This document shows positions 19,473 to 28,136 of a stretch of DNA of 64,000 nt, in pieces. This DNA comes from Calothrix sp. C42_A2020_038 (GTDB taxonomy: Bacteria > Cyanobacteriota > Cyanobacteriia > Cyanobacteriales > Nostocaceae). The DNA is taken from the NCBI GenBank assembly GCA_015272395.1, contig JACYLQ010000046.1, positions 1 through 64,000 on the forward strand, given 5' to 3'. The notes under the pieces are model-generated. The model saw nothing but the letters and a program-made list of their open reading frames with translations, did no database searches and was not told the DNA's origin. Numbering within the stretch: the first letter of the stretch is position 1; each line of letters starts with the position of its first letter. The translations under genes were made by a program, and so were the position numbers.

Positions 19473-19520
19473 ATTGCATATGCAATAATTAATATTGCAT
19501 AAGTTCGGTTCATTATGCAA
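19473..19520. promoter_or_regulatory. ATTGCAT repeat cluster, candidate operator
   Basis: A perfect 14-base palindrome ATTGCATATGCAAT (19473-19486) is followed by ATTGCAT (19494-19500) and ATGCAA (19515-19520). The cluster lies in the 346-base gap between the divergent ParB-like and XRE regulator genes, a good position for an autoregulatory operator. Confidence 0.4.
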
Positions 19521-19708
19521 ACTTTTTACGTTTTGTATTGATTTACCGTTTATTAAGTAGAGGCGCAAGAGCGTAAGATAGTTATAGTTTCATTTAAATT
19601 TTGCTCAAACCCTTGTAAATACAGGAGTTATACTTTTAAATAGGGTATACAAACCTTATTAACCCAAGAACGTGAGCGCTTTACCTCAACTGCTATATTG
19701 GCGGGGGT

Positions 19709-20194
19709 ATGGTCGGCTTTACATTAAATTTGCCTGTTATTAAAGTTACCAAGGTAAAAATTGTGACTGCCACATCTGTACCATCACTCATACAAGCGCG
19801 TCAAAATCGACTGGTTCAGTTGATGGAACAGCTGTTACAAGATGGCTGGACTCAAACTGGCATAGCCGAATTTATTGGCGTAGAATTTACGACGGTGTAC
19901 CGCTGGGTAAAGGGAAAGACAGTTCCCGAACCAGATTCTAGGAACTTTGAGAAGTTAGCCAGGTTGAGTGGTGGAACTTCTCAAACGCTGCAAAAGTATC
20001 TAGATGGTGAAATTCCTTTATCGATATATCGTCAAGGTACAGATAGTAGAGTGGTAACCCAAGTAAAAAAGCGCAGTAAATCCTCGAATGAAAAAATAAA
20101 GCAAGAGGTTTTAGCTAAAATTCGTCTTTTGGAACCAGCGGAAATAGCCGAAATAATTTCTGTAACTGCTGCTTTTCTAGCACAGCAAAGTTAA
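19709..20194 (+). CDS. XRE-type helix-turn-helix protein
   Basis: A 161-residue protein with a central HTH (about residues 35-85): LVQLMEQLLQDGWTQTGIAE, then an EFTTVYRWVKGKTVPEP recognition region. The first 25 residues are hydrophobic/basic and may not be translated; a GTG at 19761 is an alternative start. The C-terminal segment ends LRLLEPAEIAEIISVTAAF-like (residues 137-155), a short helical tail. No enzymatic domain. It is divergent from a ParB-like DNA-binding gene across a repeat-bearing gap, and is probably a local transcriptional regulator. The target is unknown. Confidence 0.7.
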   Translation: MVGFTLNLPVIKVTKVKIVTATSVPSLIQARQNRLVQLMEQLLQDGWTQTGIAEFIGVEFTTVYRWVKGKTVPEPDSRNFEKLARLSGGTSQTLQKYLDGEIPLSIYRQGTDSRVVTQVKKRSKSSNEKIKQEVLAKIRLLEPAEIAEIISVTAAFLAQQS

Positions 20195-20207
20195 TTGTAA
20201 AGATAGG

Positions 20208-20266
20208 GTGCGTGAAAGCTATTATAATTAAGCAGCGTAACGAAATATTAATATGCTTTCACGCAC
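20208..20266. repeat. Inverted-repeat element GTGCGTGAAAGC
   Basis: Perfect 12-bp arms (20208-20219 and 20255-20266) enclose an AT-rich 35-base loop between two rightward genes. A related element with the same GGTGCGTGA core is at 26871. It may serve as terminator of the XRE gene or be a dispersed palindrome. Confidence 0.65.
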
Positions 20267-20311
20267 AATCAACCGCGCGCTTATCGAATAGTTTCTATAT
20301 ACATTACCTGT

Positions 20312-21139
20312 ATGAAACGGGGTAGTAGATTACAAAAGTTGTTAGTCGGAGAATTTAGCTGGACAAGATTAATTAGATCGAGCGCAATTATATATTTACT
20401 TTTTGGTACCTTTGTGTATTTTCGTGCTGATAGTATGATTTTTTTACCTCAGCCTTCTACCTATCAGGATACACAAGAGATTATTAAGCTAAATAGTCCA
20501 GATGGTGTTATACTTTCGGCTTTACATCTACCCAACCCTACTGCTAAATATACTATACTTTATGCTCATGGTAACGCTGAAGATTTGGGAGATATCAGGC
20601 AAGTACTGGAGGAATTAAATAAGTTGGGTTTTAGTGTATTTGCTTATGATTATCGTGGTTACGGTACTAGTCAAGGAACACCTTCAGAACAAAACACTTA
20701 TAAAGATATAGATACTGCTTATAACTATTTAACTCAAGTTTTAAAACTGGCGCCGCAGCAGATAATTGTGTATGGACGCTCAGTTGGTGGTGGTTCTGCT
20801 GTAGATTTAGCAGCAAGAAAGCCAATAGCTGGTTTAATATTAGAAAGTACTTTTACTTCGGCTTTTCGCGTCAGGGTTCCGTTTCCAATTTTACCGTTTG
20901 ATAGGTTTTCCAATATCGACAAAATTGATGACATTAAGTCACCTGTATTAATTATGCACGGTAAAGAAGATAATGTTGTTCCTTTCTATCATAGCCAACA
21001 GCTATTTGAGAAGGCGCCATCGCCAAAGATGAATTTGTGGGTAGAAGGTGCTAACCATAATAATTTTGTAGATGTAGCTGGAAATCGCTATGGTAAAACC
21101 TTACAGGAATTTATTAGATTGATTGAGGACAAAGAATAA
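20312..21139 (+). CDS. Alpha/beta hydrolase, BEM46/YqkD-like
   Basis: A 275-residue hydrolase with an N-terminal membrane anchor (residues about 20-40, LIRSSAIIYLLFGTFVYF), followed by an alpha/beta-hydrolase domain. The oxyanion region YAHGNAEDLG, the nucleophile elbow GRSVGGGSA (Ser about residue 156), the acid in HGKEDNVVP and the His in GANHNNF are all present, so the triad is complete. Members of this family are found across cyanobacteria and eukaryotes (BEM46); substrates are unknown, probably esters or lipids. Likely anchored in the inner membrane with the catalytic domain outside the hydrophobic segment. Apparently monocistronic. Confidence 0.85.
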   Translation: MKRGSRLQKLLVGEFSWTRLIRSSAIIYLLFGTFVYFRADSMIFLPQPSTYQDTQEIIKLNSPDGVILSALHLPNPTAKYTILYAHGNAEDLGDIRQVLEELNKLGFSVFAYDYRGYGTSQGTPSEQNTYKDIDTAYNYLTQVLKLAPQQIIVYGRSVGGGSAVDLAARKPIAGLILESTFTSAFRVRVPFPILPFDRFSNIDKIDDIKSPVLIMHGKEDNVVPFYHSQQLFEKAPSPKMNLWVEGANHNNFVDVAGNRYGKTLQEFIRLIEDKE

Positions 21140-21215
21140 GGAAAAGTAACACAAGTATCGAGAAACGCAGAAAAGTTCCCTGCAGTTACAAAAATTAATA
21201 ATAGTACTTATTGCT

Positions 21216-21373
21216 TCAATCAAATAAACCATTTTCTTGCATAATCTCAGTCACATCCGAGCAGAGATTGGCGATACTGAGAATTTTCTTTTCCTTGTAA
21301 TCCATTAAATCTTTGAATTTAATACGACGATGACTAACTGTTTTTGTATGAGGAATCTCATTCTTCTTTAGCT
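21216..21373 (-). pseudogene. Truncated excisionase-type HTH antitoxin
   Basis: The minus strand encodes about 50 residues without a start: LKKNEIPHTKTVSHRRIKFK followed by DLMDYKEKK and ending with GLFD and a stop. The SHRRIKFKDLMDYK core is diagnostic of MerR/Xis-like excisionase-family antitoxins that normally precede a PIN toxin. The N-terminal half of the HTH is missing, and the open frame stops exactly where the adenine methyltransferase gene begins at 21374. No toxin gene follows. It is probably a remnant left by insertion or recombination at this junction. Confidence 0.6.
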
Positions 21374-22261
21374 ATGATCAGAAGCCCATTACGTTACCCA
21401 GGTGGCAAATCAAAAGCCATTGACCAAATAGCCCAATATATACCAGATAGTTTCTCTGAGTATAGGGAACCCTTTATAGGTGGTGGTTCTGTTTTTATAT
21501 ACTTAAAACAAAAGTTACCTCACCTCAAATTTTGGATTAACGATTTAAATCGTGAATTATTCCTGTTTTGGAAATTTTCTCAATCTCACCTTCCACAACT
21601 GGTAGAAGAAATACATCGCATTAAAGATAAATATACAAACGGTAAACAACTGTTTGAAGAATTAACTGCATTTGACGTTAATAAATTATCTGATTTTGAC
21701 AGAGCGGTAAGGTTTTTCGTCCTCAATAGAATTACCTTCTCTGGCACCGTCGAATCTGGAGGATTTTCTGAGCAAGCTTTTCACAAACGGTTTACAAAAT
21801 CATCTATCTTACGCTTAGAAAAATTAGAAAATATTTTAACAGCAGACGTAAAAATTACCAACTTAGATTATAGCGAACTATTACAAGCAGAGGGTCAAGA
21901 CATATTTTTATTTTTAGACCCACCTTATTTTACAGCAACTAAATCCAAACTTTATGGTAAGGAAGGAGATTTACATATCTCATTCGAGCATCAAAGGTTT
22001 GCAACACTCGTCCAAAACTGTCCTCAACGCTGGCTGATAACTTACGACGACTCACCCAACATTAGAGAAAACTTTAAATCCTCCCACTTATTTGAATGGG
22101 AATTACAATATGGAATGAATAACTACAAGCAAAGTGGCGCCAAAAAAGGTAAAGAACTATTGATCACCAACTATAAAATCAAACACCATTCCAACAGTAA
22201 TTTAAACATTTACAAAAGTCAACAAGCAACATTACAATTGAGTCTAGAGCTTTTATACTGA
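21374..22261 (+). CDS. D12-class DNA adenine N6-methyltransferase (Dam family)
   Basis: I start it at the ATG at 21374 (MIRSPLRYPGGKSKA), where family similarity begins; the frame is open from a TTG 10 codons upstream. The 295-residue product has the D12 motif I RYPGGKSK (SAM binding, residues 6-13), the FIGGGSVF segment and the catalytic motif IV FLDPPYF (about residues 178-184). D12 enzymes methylate adenine, often in GATC, but specificity cannot be read from the sequence. No restriction endonuclease is adjacent, so this is an orphan methyltransferase or the survivor of a restriction-modification system. The region just upstream is an antitoxin remnant, consistent with a mobile history. Confidence 0.88.
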   Translation: MIRSPLRYPGGKSKAIDQIAQYIPDSFSEYREPFIGGGSVFIYLKQKLPHLKFWINDLNRELFLFWKFSQSHLPQLVEEIHRIKDKYTNGKQLFEELTAFDVNKLSDFDRAVRFFVLNRITFSGTVESGGFSEQAFHKRFTKSSILRLEKLENILTADVKITNLDYSELLQAEGQDIFLFLDPPYFTATKSKLYGKEGDLHISFEHQRFATLVQNCPQRWLITYDDSPNIRENFKSSHLFEWELQYGMNNYKQSGAKKGKELLITNYKIKHHSNSNLNIYKSQQATLQLSLELLY

Positions 22262-22419
22262 ATACAAAATCAGTAATAATGGGTCGTTATCAACTTGCAA
22301 ACTTTAATCTTAATTCTTTACGAAGAAATCGTTCAGGTAAGCCCAATCTCCAGTCTTTATTTAATTTTTGACTACCTCTACCTTTACTCCGCACTGATAA
22401 CTTACTATTGCGACGGGCT

Positions 22420-25182
22420 TTATCTATTGATGGCACCACGCACTAAAATAACTGTACTTTCAACGCCAGATGCAATAGCTTCAGGAATATTTCCATTTAT
22501 TGCCTGTTGTAATAATCCTTCGCGCGAGGCGCCAATAATTACAACGTCGTAATGTTCTTTTTTGACTAAGTTAATAACTCCTTCGCTGACAGAGTTTGCT
22601 TTTACGGGTTCAGCAACAACCGGACTATGCAGTTTGCGATTGCGAATCAGTTGACGAATTGCTTCTTCTAACACCGTCATATCAGGTTTAACTTCGTTTG
22701 TGTTAAAAACTCTGGTAAGACGAATCTTGGGGTGTTCTCCTAATGTCACCAGTGCGGGTAATAACTTGATTGCAACCCAAGCATTCGGTCCTCCTGCCAT
22801 CGGTACTAACCAATTATTAAATCGAGGTTTGGGTTTATGGGGAGTTGGTAAGATTTGCGAACTGGAGGAGAACTCTGGAGCTTTACCAGTTTTCAGGTAT
22901 TCACGTTGTTCTCGTGAGATTAGTTTTGATTTTAAACTTTTTGGTTTATAGTCATTAGTTACCCCAAGCTTAACTAGTACAACTTCACAACTAGCTTGTC
23001 TAATTACTGTGTCTACAACATTACCAAATATCCGCCCAGGAGTAGACGTACTACCTTTCCATCCCATCAAAACGATATCTATGTCGCGTTCCTTAATAGC
23101 TTCTAAAATCGATTGAGAAACTTCGTGAGTGACGCGGATTTGTGTATGGATAGGAATTTTCCATTTTTTACCTAATGCTTCAGCTTGACGGAGCAAACGT
23201 CTACTTTTAGTTGTTCGGACTTGACTTTCAGATGGTGAACTATGACGAGAAACTAGTATTGTTTGTAAACACTCGATTTCGTAGTGTCGTTCGCGCGCAA
23301 TTGCCACAGCCATTTGAATTAAAGTGCTAGCTGTTTCAGGATTGGCTATAGGTAACAACAACCTACCCCGTCCTACGCTTGGGGAGCGAGTTTGATATAC
23401 AACATAGGAAGGTTCGGGTGTTGGGCCGATTTCAGAATTTTTACAATTGAGATGATCTGCTTCTGCACGGATAATATCAGCCCGCGTAATAATACCAATC
23501 AATCGTCGCCCTTCCACAACAGGTAAGCGACTGATTTGGTAGCGGTCGAGCAAATACAGTACATTACTTAAATTATGCTTTGGTGTAACCGTTACTGGTT
23601 GTGGTGTCATAATTTCTCGTAATGCCATATCGTGCGATAAGTTCAATTCACGTACTTTCAGCAAATCGGTTTGCGTAATAATTCCCACTAGTTTTAATTC
23701 TTCAACTACAGGAAAACCTCTATGATGTGACCGTGAAAACGCTTGCATTGCTTCTTCTATCGTTATATCTGCATCTAGCGTTTCAACCCGGCTTTGCATT
23801 ACCTCTCTTGCCGTCAGCAGCGTCAAAATACCTTCCGGCGCCTTTTTCTGTTCTAAATTTATACCTTTCAACTTGAGAAGTCTGTCGTAAAGTGACCCAG
23901 GAAATAATTTATCGGCAACAAGGTATGATGTCACCGAACCAATCATTAACGGTAGCACCAATGTAAAATTGGTTGTCATTTCAAACACAATTACAATTGC
24001 TGTGATTGGAACCTTGGAAACACCGCTAAAAAAAGCTCCCATTCCAGCCAAAGCAAATGTACCAAGCGAGTTTACCCCCAATAAATAATATTCACACACC
24101 CCAATGATGTGTCCCAAACATGACCCTAGTATCAAACTTGGTGCAAATAACCCTCCTGGGGCGCCTGAACCAAATGCCACCAAAGTTAAAATGAACTGGG
24201 CTATAAATGTAAACCCAGCTAGTGGTGCATTTGGAATTGGTGGTAAATTTGGATTTTCCAAATTTGTAATCATCGACTCGCGCAAACCACTGTTATTGCG
24301 AAATGATTCTGGTAATAGCGATATGACAATTCCGGAAAATAATCCAGCTAATGCTACACGCAAAGGCAAGCTAATATGTAATTTCCGGTATAACTTAATA
24401 CTGTAAATTAAACCTTGATTAAAAAATGCCGCGAAAACACCTGCAAGAATACCTAGTAGTAGGTAAAAAGGTATATCTAGAAGTACGAAGCTATTTAAAT
24501 GTTGATTTAAATTTTGGTTTGCTTGAAGGTTTAACTGTAAACTACCACCACCTAGTAATCGTGAGACAACTCCACCGATAAAGGAGGCGATGATAGCAGT
24601 TCCCAAGGTTATTCCAGATAAGTCTTGAAGTAATTCTTCAATGATAAATAGAACTCCGGCAATTGGTGCGTTGAATGCTGCTGCTAGTCCTGCTCCTGCT
24701 CCTGCTGCAATCATTTGGCGCCGATGGTCGGGTGAAGTAGGAACCAAACGACTGAATTCCGCTGCTAAAGAGGCACCTACCTGTACTGTTGGTCCTTGCC
24801 GACCTAATGTTAACCCAGAACCGATGGCAATGATGGCGCTAAAACATTTTACACATGCTACCCGCAGTGATAGTTTTGTGGGGACATTTGCAAGTGATGC
24901 TTTGACTTGAGGAATTCCGCTGCCTGATGCTTCAGGTGCGAATCGTTCAACAAGTAAACCCGCAATAAACCCAAATCCGGCGCCGATAACTGGGAGTACA
25001 ATCCAACTTGGTAACAAGTGTGATGTGTTCACCCGCCATGTTCCCAATGCACCCGAACCCAATTTCAGCAGTACCGCAGATAGAGCAGCAACCAATCCAA
25101 TCAGCGACGCTTCTGCTATCGCTAAACCTCTTCTCGGCTGCAATAAACTGCGAAACCGTTGAGGAAGAACTGGGGAAGACAT
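22420..25182 (-). CDS. CLC-type chloride channel/transporter with CBS and USP domains
   Basis: I use the ATG at 25182 (MSSPVLPQRF); a GTG 12 codons upstream is the alternative. The 920-residue protein has a CLC membrane domain (about 20-440), a CBS pair (about 460-590) and a C-terminal universal-stress-type region that appears duplicated (about 610-740 and 800-915). CLC signatures are GSGIPQVK, GRQGPTVQVGAS and GAPGGLFAPSL. The gating glutamate of the GREGP motif is replaced by Gln129, while the internal proton glutamate (FIIEELL) is kept. In studied CLC exchangers, Glu-to-Gln at this site uncouples proton exchange, so this may act as a passive anion pathway (inference). The CBS and USP domains suggest nucleotide control. 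Inner membrane; apparently monocistronic. Confidence 0.9.
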   Translation of the reverse strand: MSSPVLPQRFRSLLQPRRGLAIAEASLIGLVAALSAVLLKLGSGALGTWRVNTSHLLPSWIVLPVIGAGFGFIAGLLVERFAPEASGSGIPQVKASLANVPTKLSLRVACVKCFSAIIAIGSGLTLGRQGPTVQVGASLAAEFSRLVPTSPDHRRQMIAAGAGAGLAAAFNAPIAGVLFIIEELLQDLSGITLGTAIIASFIGGVVSRLLGGGSLQLNLQANQNLNQHLNSFVLLDIPFYLLLGILAGVFAAFFNQGLIYSIKLYRKLHISLPLRVALAGLFSGIVISLLPESFRNNSGLRESMITNLENPNLPPIPNAPLAGFTFIAQFILTLVAFGSGAPGGLFAPSLILGSCLGHIIGVCEYYLLGVNSLGTFALAGMGAFFSGVSKVPITAIVIVFEMTTNFTLVLPLMIGSVTSYLVADKLFPGSLYDRLLKLKGINLEQKKAPEGILTLLTAREVMQSRVETLDADITIEEAMQAFSRSHHRGFPVVEELKLVGIITQTDLLKVRELNLSHDMALREIMTPQPVTVTPKHNLSNVLYLLDRYQISRLPVVEGRRLIGIITRADIIRAEADHLNCKNSEIGPTPEPSYVVYQTRSPSVGRGRLLLPIANPETASTLIQMAVAIARERHYEIECLQTILVSRHSSPSESQVRTTKSRRLLRQAEALGKKWKIPIHTQIRVTHEVSQSILEAIKERDIDIVLMGWKGSTSTPGRIFGNVVDTVIRQASCEVVLVKLGVTNDYKPKSLKSKLISREQREYLKTGKAPEFSSSSQILPTPHKPKPRFNNWLVPMAGGPNAWVAIKLLPALVTLGEHPKIRLTRVFNTNEVKPDMTVLEEAIRQLIRNRKLHSPVVAEPVKANSVSEGVINLVKKEHYDVVIIGASREGLLQQAINGNIPEAIASGVESTVILVRGAINR

Positions 25183-25521
25183 AAAGTTTATAAAACTAAA
25201 AATTATTTTGAGTTGCACATTAAAAAGTCAAAGGGAAGGGTATTTATCTTGCTTCCCTTGCCTTTTTCCATGTTTTTTCAAATCTAAGTTATGTGTCAAT
25301 CATAATTTCTTTTAGCCAACTGTGGTATTTATTTTTGTTTGATAACAACATTTGATGACTACAATCCATAAGACTTCTAGAAAACTAATATTACTTTTGG
25401 AACAATTTCAGATGTTTGTAAGTCTTATCATAACTTTAAACTCAAAACTGTTAATCCAAACTTTAGAAATAATGAATAAGTAATTGTGAACTTGCAATTT
25501 GAGATTTTAAATTCTAAATCT
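25183..25521. other. Intergenic region, nothing recognised
   Basis: AT-rich gap between two leftward genes (TldE/PmbA-like then CLC). It should hold the CLC promoter. No hairpin terminator, RNA gene or open frame with family resemblance was seen. Confidence 0.4.
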
Positions 25522-26844
25522 TTAATTACCGTTATTAGCTTTGCTTGTAACTGATAATCCTTCGACAATCAAAGAAGGTGTATAACAAGAACCATTCCAA
25601 TCAGCATCATTACCTAAAGCAACTAACTGCTTGAGAGCCGTATAAACATTACCTGCGACCATCGTATCTTTGATTCGACCAGTCACTTTCCCGTTTTTAA
25701 CACAGTAGCCCAAATCAATGTTGATAGAAAAATCACCAGATATGCCACTACTGCTACCTAGGATTTGGTCTACAATCAAGCCTGAGTCTAATTGAGTAAT
25801 CAATGCTTCTAATGGTATGGTTCCTGGTTCAATTAGAAAGTTAAACAAACCTGGAGTTGGGTAACTACTCAAACTGGGACGGAAGCCGTTACCCGTACTG
25901 CCTGTACCCAAGCTGCGTCCAGTTGCACGGTCACTATAAAAATTATGCAATATACCATTTTCAATAAACACTCTTCGCTGTGTTGGTGTACCTTCATCAT
26001 CGAACGGGCAACTGTAAGGTCCGGCAAGTGGGTCTTGATATACAGTTAACTGAGTGTTGATTACAGGTTTCCCAATTCGAGAAGCCCACGGTGAAGCTTT
26101 TTCTAAAACGCGCTTGCCATTAAGTGCTGCTTGTACTGTTCCCCAAAGCATGTCAGCCGCTTTTGATGTAAACAAAATTGGCGCCCGTCTACTTGGTAAC
26201 GTCACATTTTCACTTGCCCAATCGAGCCTTTGTATAATTTGTTGTGCTAATTTTTCAGGTTGCAAACAATCGCGTTTAGTTTGACCATCGGAAACACTTA
26301 AAAAATCTTCACCGCGTACCCACTCTGCCGAAAGATAACACGAGAGTGTAGTGTCAGTATAGTGACAATCTAACCCTTTAGTATTTATGAGGCGGGTTGT
26401 TTCTGTGTCGCACTCCCAATCACCATTACATAAAACTTCAGGATAAGTATCGCGAATAATTGTAATCGCTTCTTTTCCCCAATCCACGAGTAGCTCTAAT
26501 GGTACTGATGAACCCAGATTTGGAAACTTTGGCTCGCTTTCTTCGGCTAACTCAACAATTTCAGGTGGGTTCAGGTAGCTTAAAGCCAACGCCCGTTCTA
26601 CCATTGCTTTTGGTTCAAATGAACCATATGCTACAGTTAGTCCAGGACAACCGTTTCGCCATACTCGTAGCACAGTACCTTCTGCTTGACTTGTTTCGAT
26701 TTGCTTGAGTCGATTTGCTTCAAAAAATACAGGTCGAGATAAAGACCGTGACTGATACACTTCTGCTGAAGTTGCTCCAAACTTGATGGCAAGTTCCAAA
26801 AGCTCTTCCGGCTTGGATGAAAGTGGAAATTGATAAGATGTCAT
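25522..26844 (-). CDS. TldE/PmbA-like subunit of the TldD/TldE protease
   Basis: A 440-residue member of the TldD/PmbA family. Typical segments are the N-terminal AEVYQSRSLSRPVFFEANRLKQIETS, the central LFTSKAADMLWGTVQAALNGKRVLEKASPW, and the C-terminal SGISGDFSINIDLGYCVKNGKVTGRIKDTMVAGN. There is no HExxxH metal-binding motif, so it corresponds to the non-catalytic TldE (PmbA) partner of the heterodimeric metalloprotease. The TldD partner is not in this window. In Escherichia coli the complex processes microcin B17 and degrades CcdA; the cyanobacterial role is unknown. Cytoplasmic. The gene is followed by CLC and preceded by an inverted-repeat element at 26871. Confidence 0.88.
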   Translation of the reverse strand: MTSYQFPLSSKPEELLELAIKFGATSAEVYQSRSLSRPVFFEANRLKQIETSQAEGTVLRVWRNGCPGLTVAYGSFEPKAMVERALALSYLNPPEIVELAEESEPKFPNLGSSVPLELLVDWGKEAITIIRDTYPEVLCNGDWECDTETTRLINTKGLDCHYTDTTLSCYLSAEWVRGEDFLSVSDGQTKRDCLQPEKLAQQIIQRLDWASENVTLPSRRAPILFTSKAADMLWGTVQAALNGKRVLEKASPWASRIGKPVINTQLTVYQDPLAGPYSCPFDDEGTPTQRRVFIENGILHNFYSDRATGRSLGTGSTGNGFRPSLSSYPTPGLFNFLIEPGTIPLEALITQLDSGLIVDQILGSSSGISGDFSINIDLGYCVKNGKVTGRIKDTMVAGNVYTALKQLVALGNDADWNGSCYTPSLIVEGLSVTSKANNGN

Positions 26845-26870
26845 GATTCTTTTTCGGATTTAGGAGGTAG

Positions 26871-26931
26871 GGTGCGTGATATAACTAAAAATTCTTCAAC
26901 GAAGTTATTAATTCAGATATCTTCACGCACC
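26871..26931. repeat. Inverted-repeat element GGTGCGTGA, second copy
   Basis: Arms GGTGCGTGA (26871-26879) and TCACGCACC (26923-26931) enclose an AT-rich loop, like the element at 20208. It lies between tab2 and the TldE/PmbA gene, both leftward. Confidence 0.6.
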
Positions 26932-27003
26932 GATGCTTTGGAGCTTTAGAGCAGAGTTATTTTTATAGCTCCTAGTTCCTACTTGCTTTTCCTCTCAATC
27001 ACT

Positions 27004-27870
27004 TTACGCTAGAACGACCTCTTGCAAAAGCCAAAATCCTGCAAAAGATTCTGATTCTGGGCTGGACTGTACACCAATAAAATGCACTCCATTTGCTTTT
27101 TGTTTAGCTTGTTCAAATGCTTTTGCTTCGGTTTGCATTTCTGAGTTACGAATATTTGCTAATACCCAGCTTTCACTGGCGCCGGTTTCGAGTATCATTC
27201 TGCCGTTATTCAAACTTGGATCAAATTTTAAGTTTGCTAATTCTAAACCCGACATCCAAGCTGCTAATGGTATTGCTCGTCCTGAAAAAAGTAATATACC
27301 TGGGATTTTTGCTTCCTCTTCAATCCCCATCATTGACAGTGGAAATCCTTCACCAAAACCTATATCCCATTCGTTCATTTCAGTAAAATCACTAGCTTTT
27401 AATGTGACAAATCCCCATTTTTCACTTTCAAGCGCATCCGGTAAACGCTGTGGCACAGGAGCATCTAGACGTACCGATGGATTGCTAATAGCTTGATACC
27501 CAGGTTCTTTTGGATACACTTCTTCTATTCTTTGTTCGAGCCATTTGTGCAGGATTAAAATTCTTCGACTTGGTTGGACGGGAATCCCCGCATCTTTACA
27601 GGCTTTGGTAATCATATTATTCATTTGGCGCCGGAAAAAGCGGATGCGGGTAGGTGAAACAGTTGCTTTTTCGATTGCTTCATCTATTGCTGTCCGTAAC
27701 CATCCCGAATTTACTTGGGTGCTAGGACAATATTTTGCGAAACGAAACAAAGACTCAGGATTTGCACGTACATCCGAAGGACTTTCGCAAATCAAAACTT
27801 CCCATACTTTTTTCTGATTCTCATCCAATATTGGACGCGAGTAAAAATCAAGTTCCCAAATACTACCCAT
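27004..27870 (-). CDS. Tab2/Atab2 family RNA-binding protein
   Basis: A 288-residue protein of the Tab2 family, conserved in cyanobacteria and plastids. It opens with the characteristic MGSIWELDFYSRPILDENQK, continues with LFRFAKYCPSTQVNS and PTRIRFFRRQMNNMI, and closes with an RNA-binding C-terminal half ending GFWLLQEVVLA. In Chlamydomonas, Tab2 binds the psaB 5' leader and is needed for its translation; Arabidopsis ATAB2 acts on both photosystems. A similar role in photosystem assembly is expected here but not shown. The length matches the family and no damage is visible. Confidence 0.92.
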   Translation of the reverse strand: MGSIWELDFYSRPILDENQKKVWEVLICESPSDVRANPESLFRFAKYCPSTQVNSGWLRTAIDEAIEKATVSPTRIRFFRRQMNNMITKACKDAGIPVQPSRRILILHKWLEQRIEEVYPKEPGYQAISNPSVRLDAPVPQRLPDALESEKWGFVTLKASDFTEMNEWDIGFGEGFPLSMMGIEEEAKIPGILLFSGRAIPLAAWMSGLELANLKFDPSLNNGRMILETGASESWVLANIRNSEMQTEAKAFEQAKQKANGVHFIGVQSSPESESFAGFWLLQEVVLA

Positions 27871-28136
27871 GCTATGCCATCATTCCAAAGCTACGTTTCT
27901 TATATTTCTTATGATACGAGGGAAAGGGAAAAAGAAGGTTAGGGTAAATTATGGACGTAAAGTTTTCGACATATCTCTTCCGGACTGATGACTAAATAAC
28001 TACAGAGAGGCTAGGATAAAGTCTGGACTATCTATATCTATGCCTGATTCATAAATTTAACCAATATAATATTTAACCAATATTGTTTGATAAGGTTTTC
28101 TTCCTGATTCCAGTTTCCCACTTTCCTTTGTCTTTC

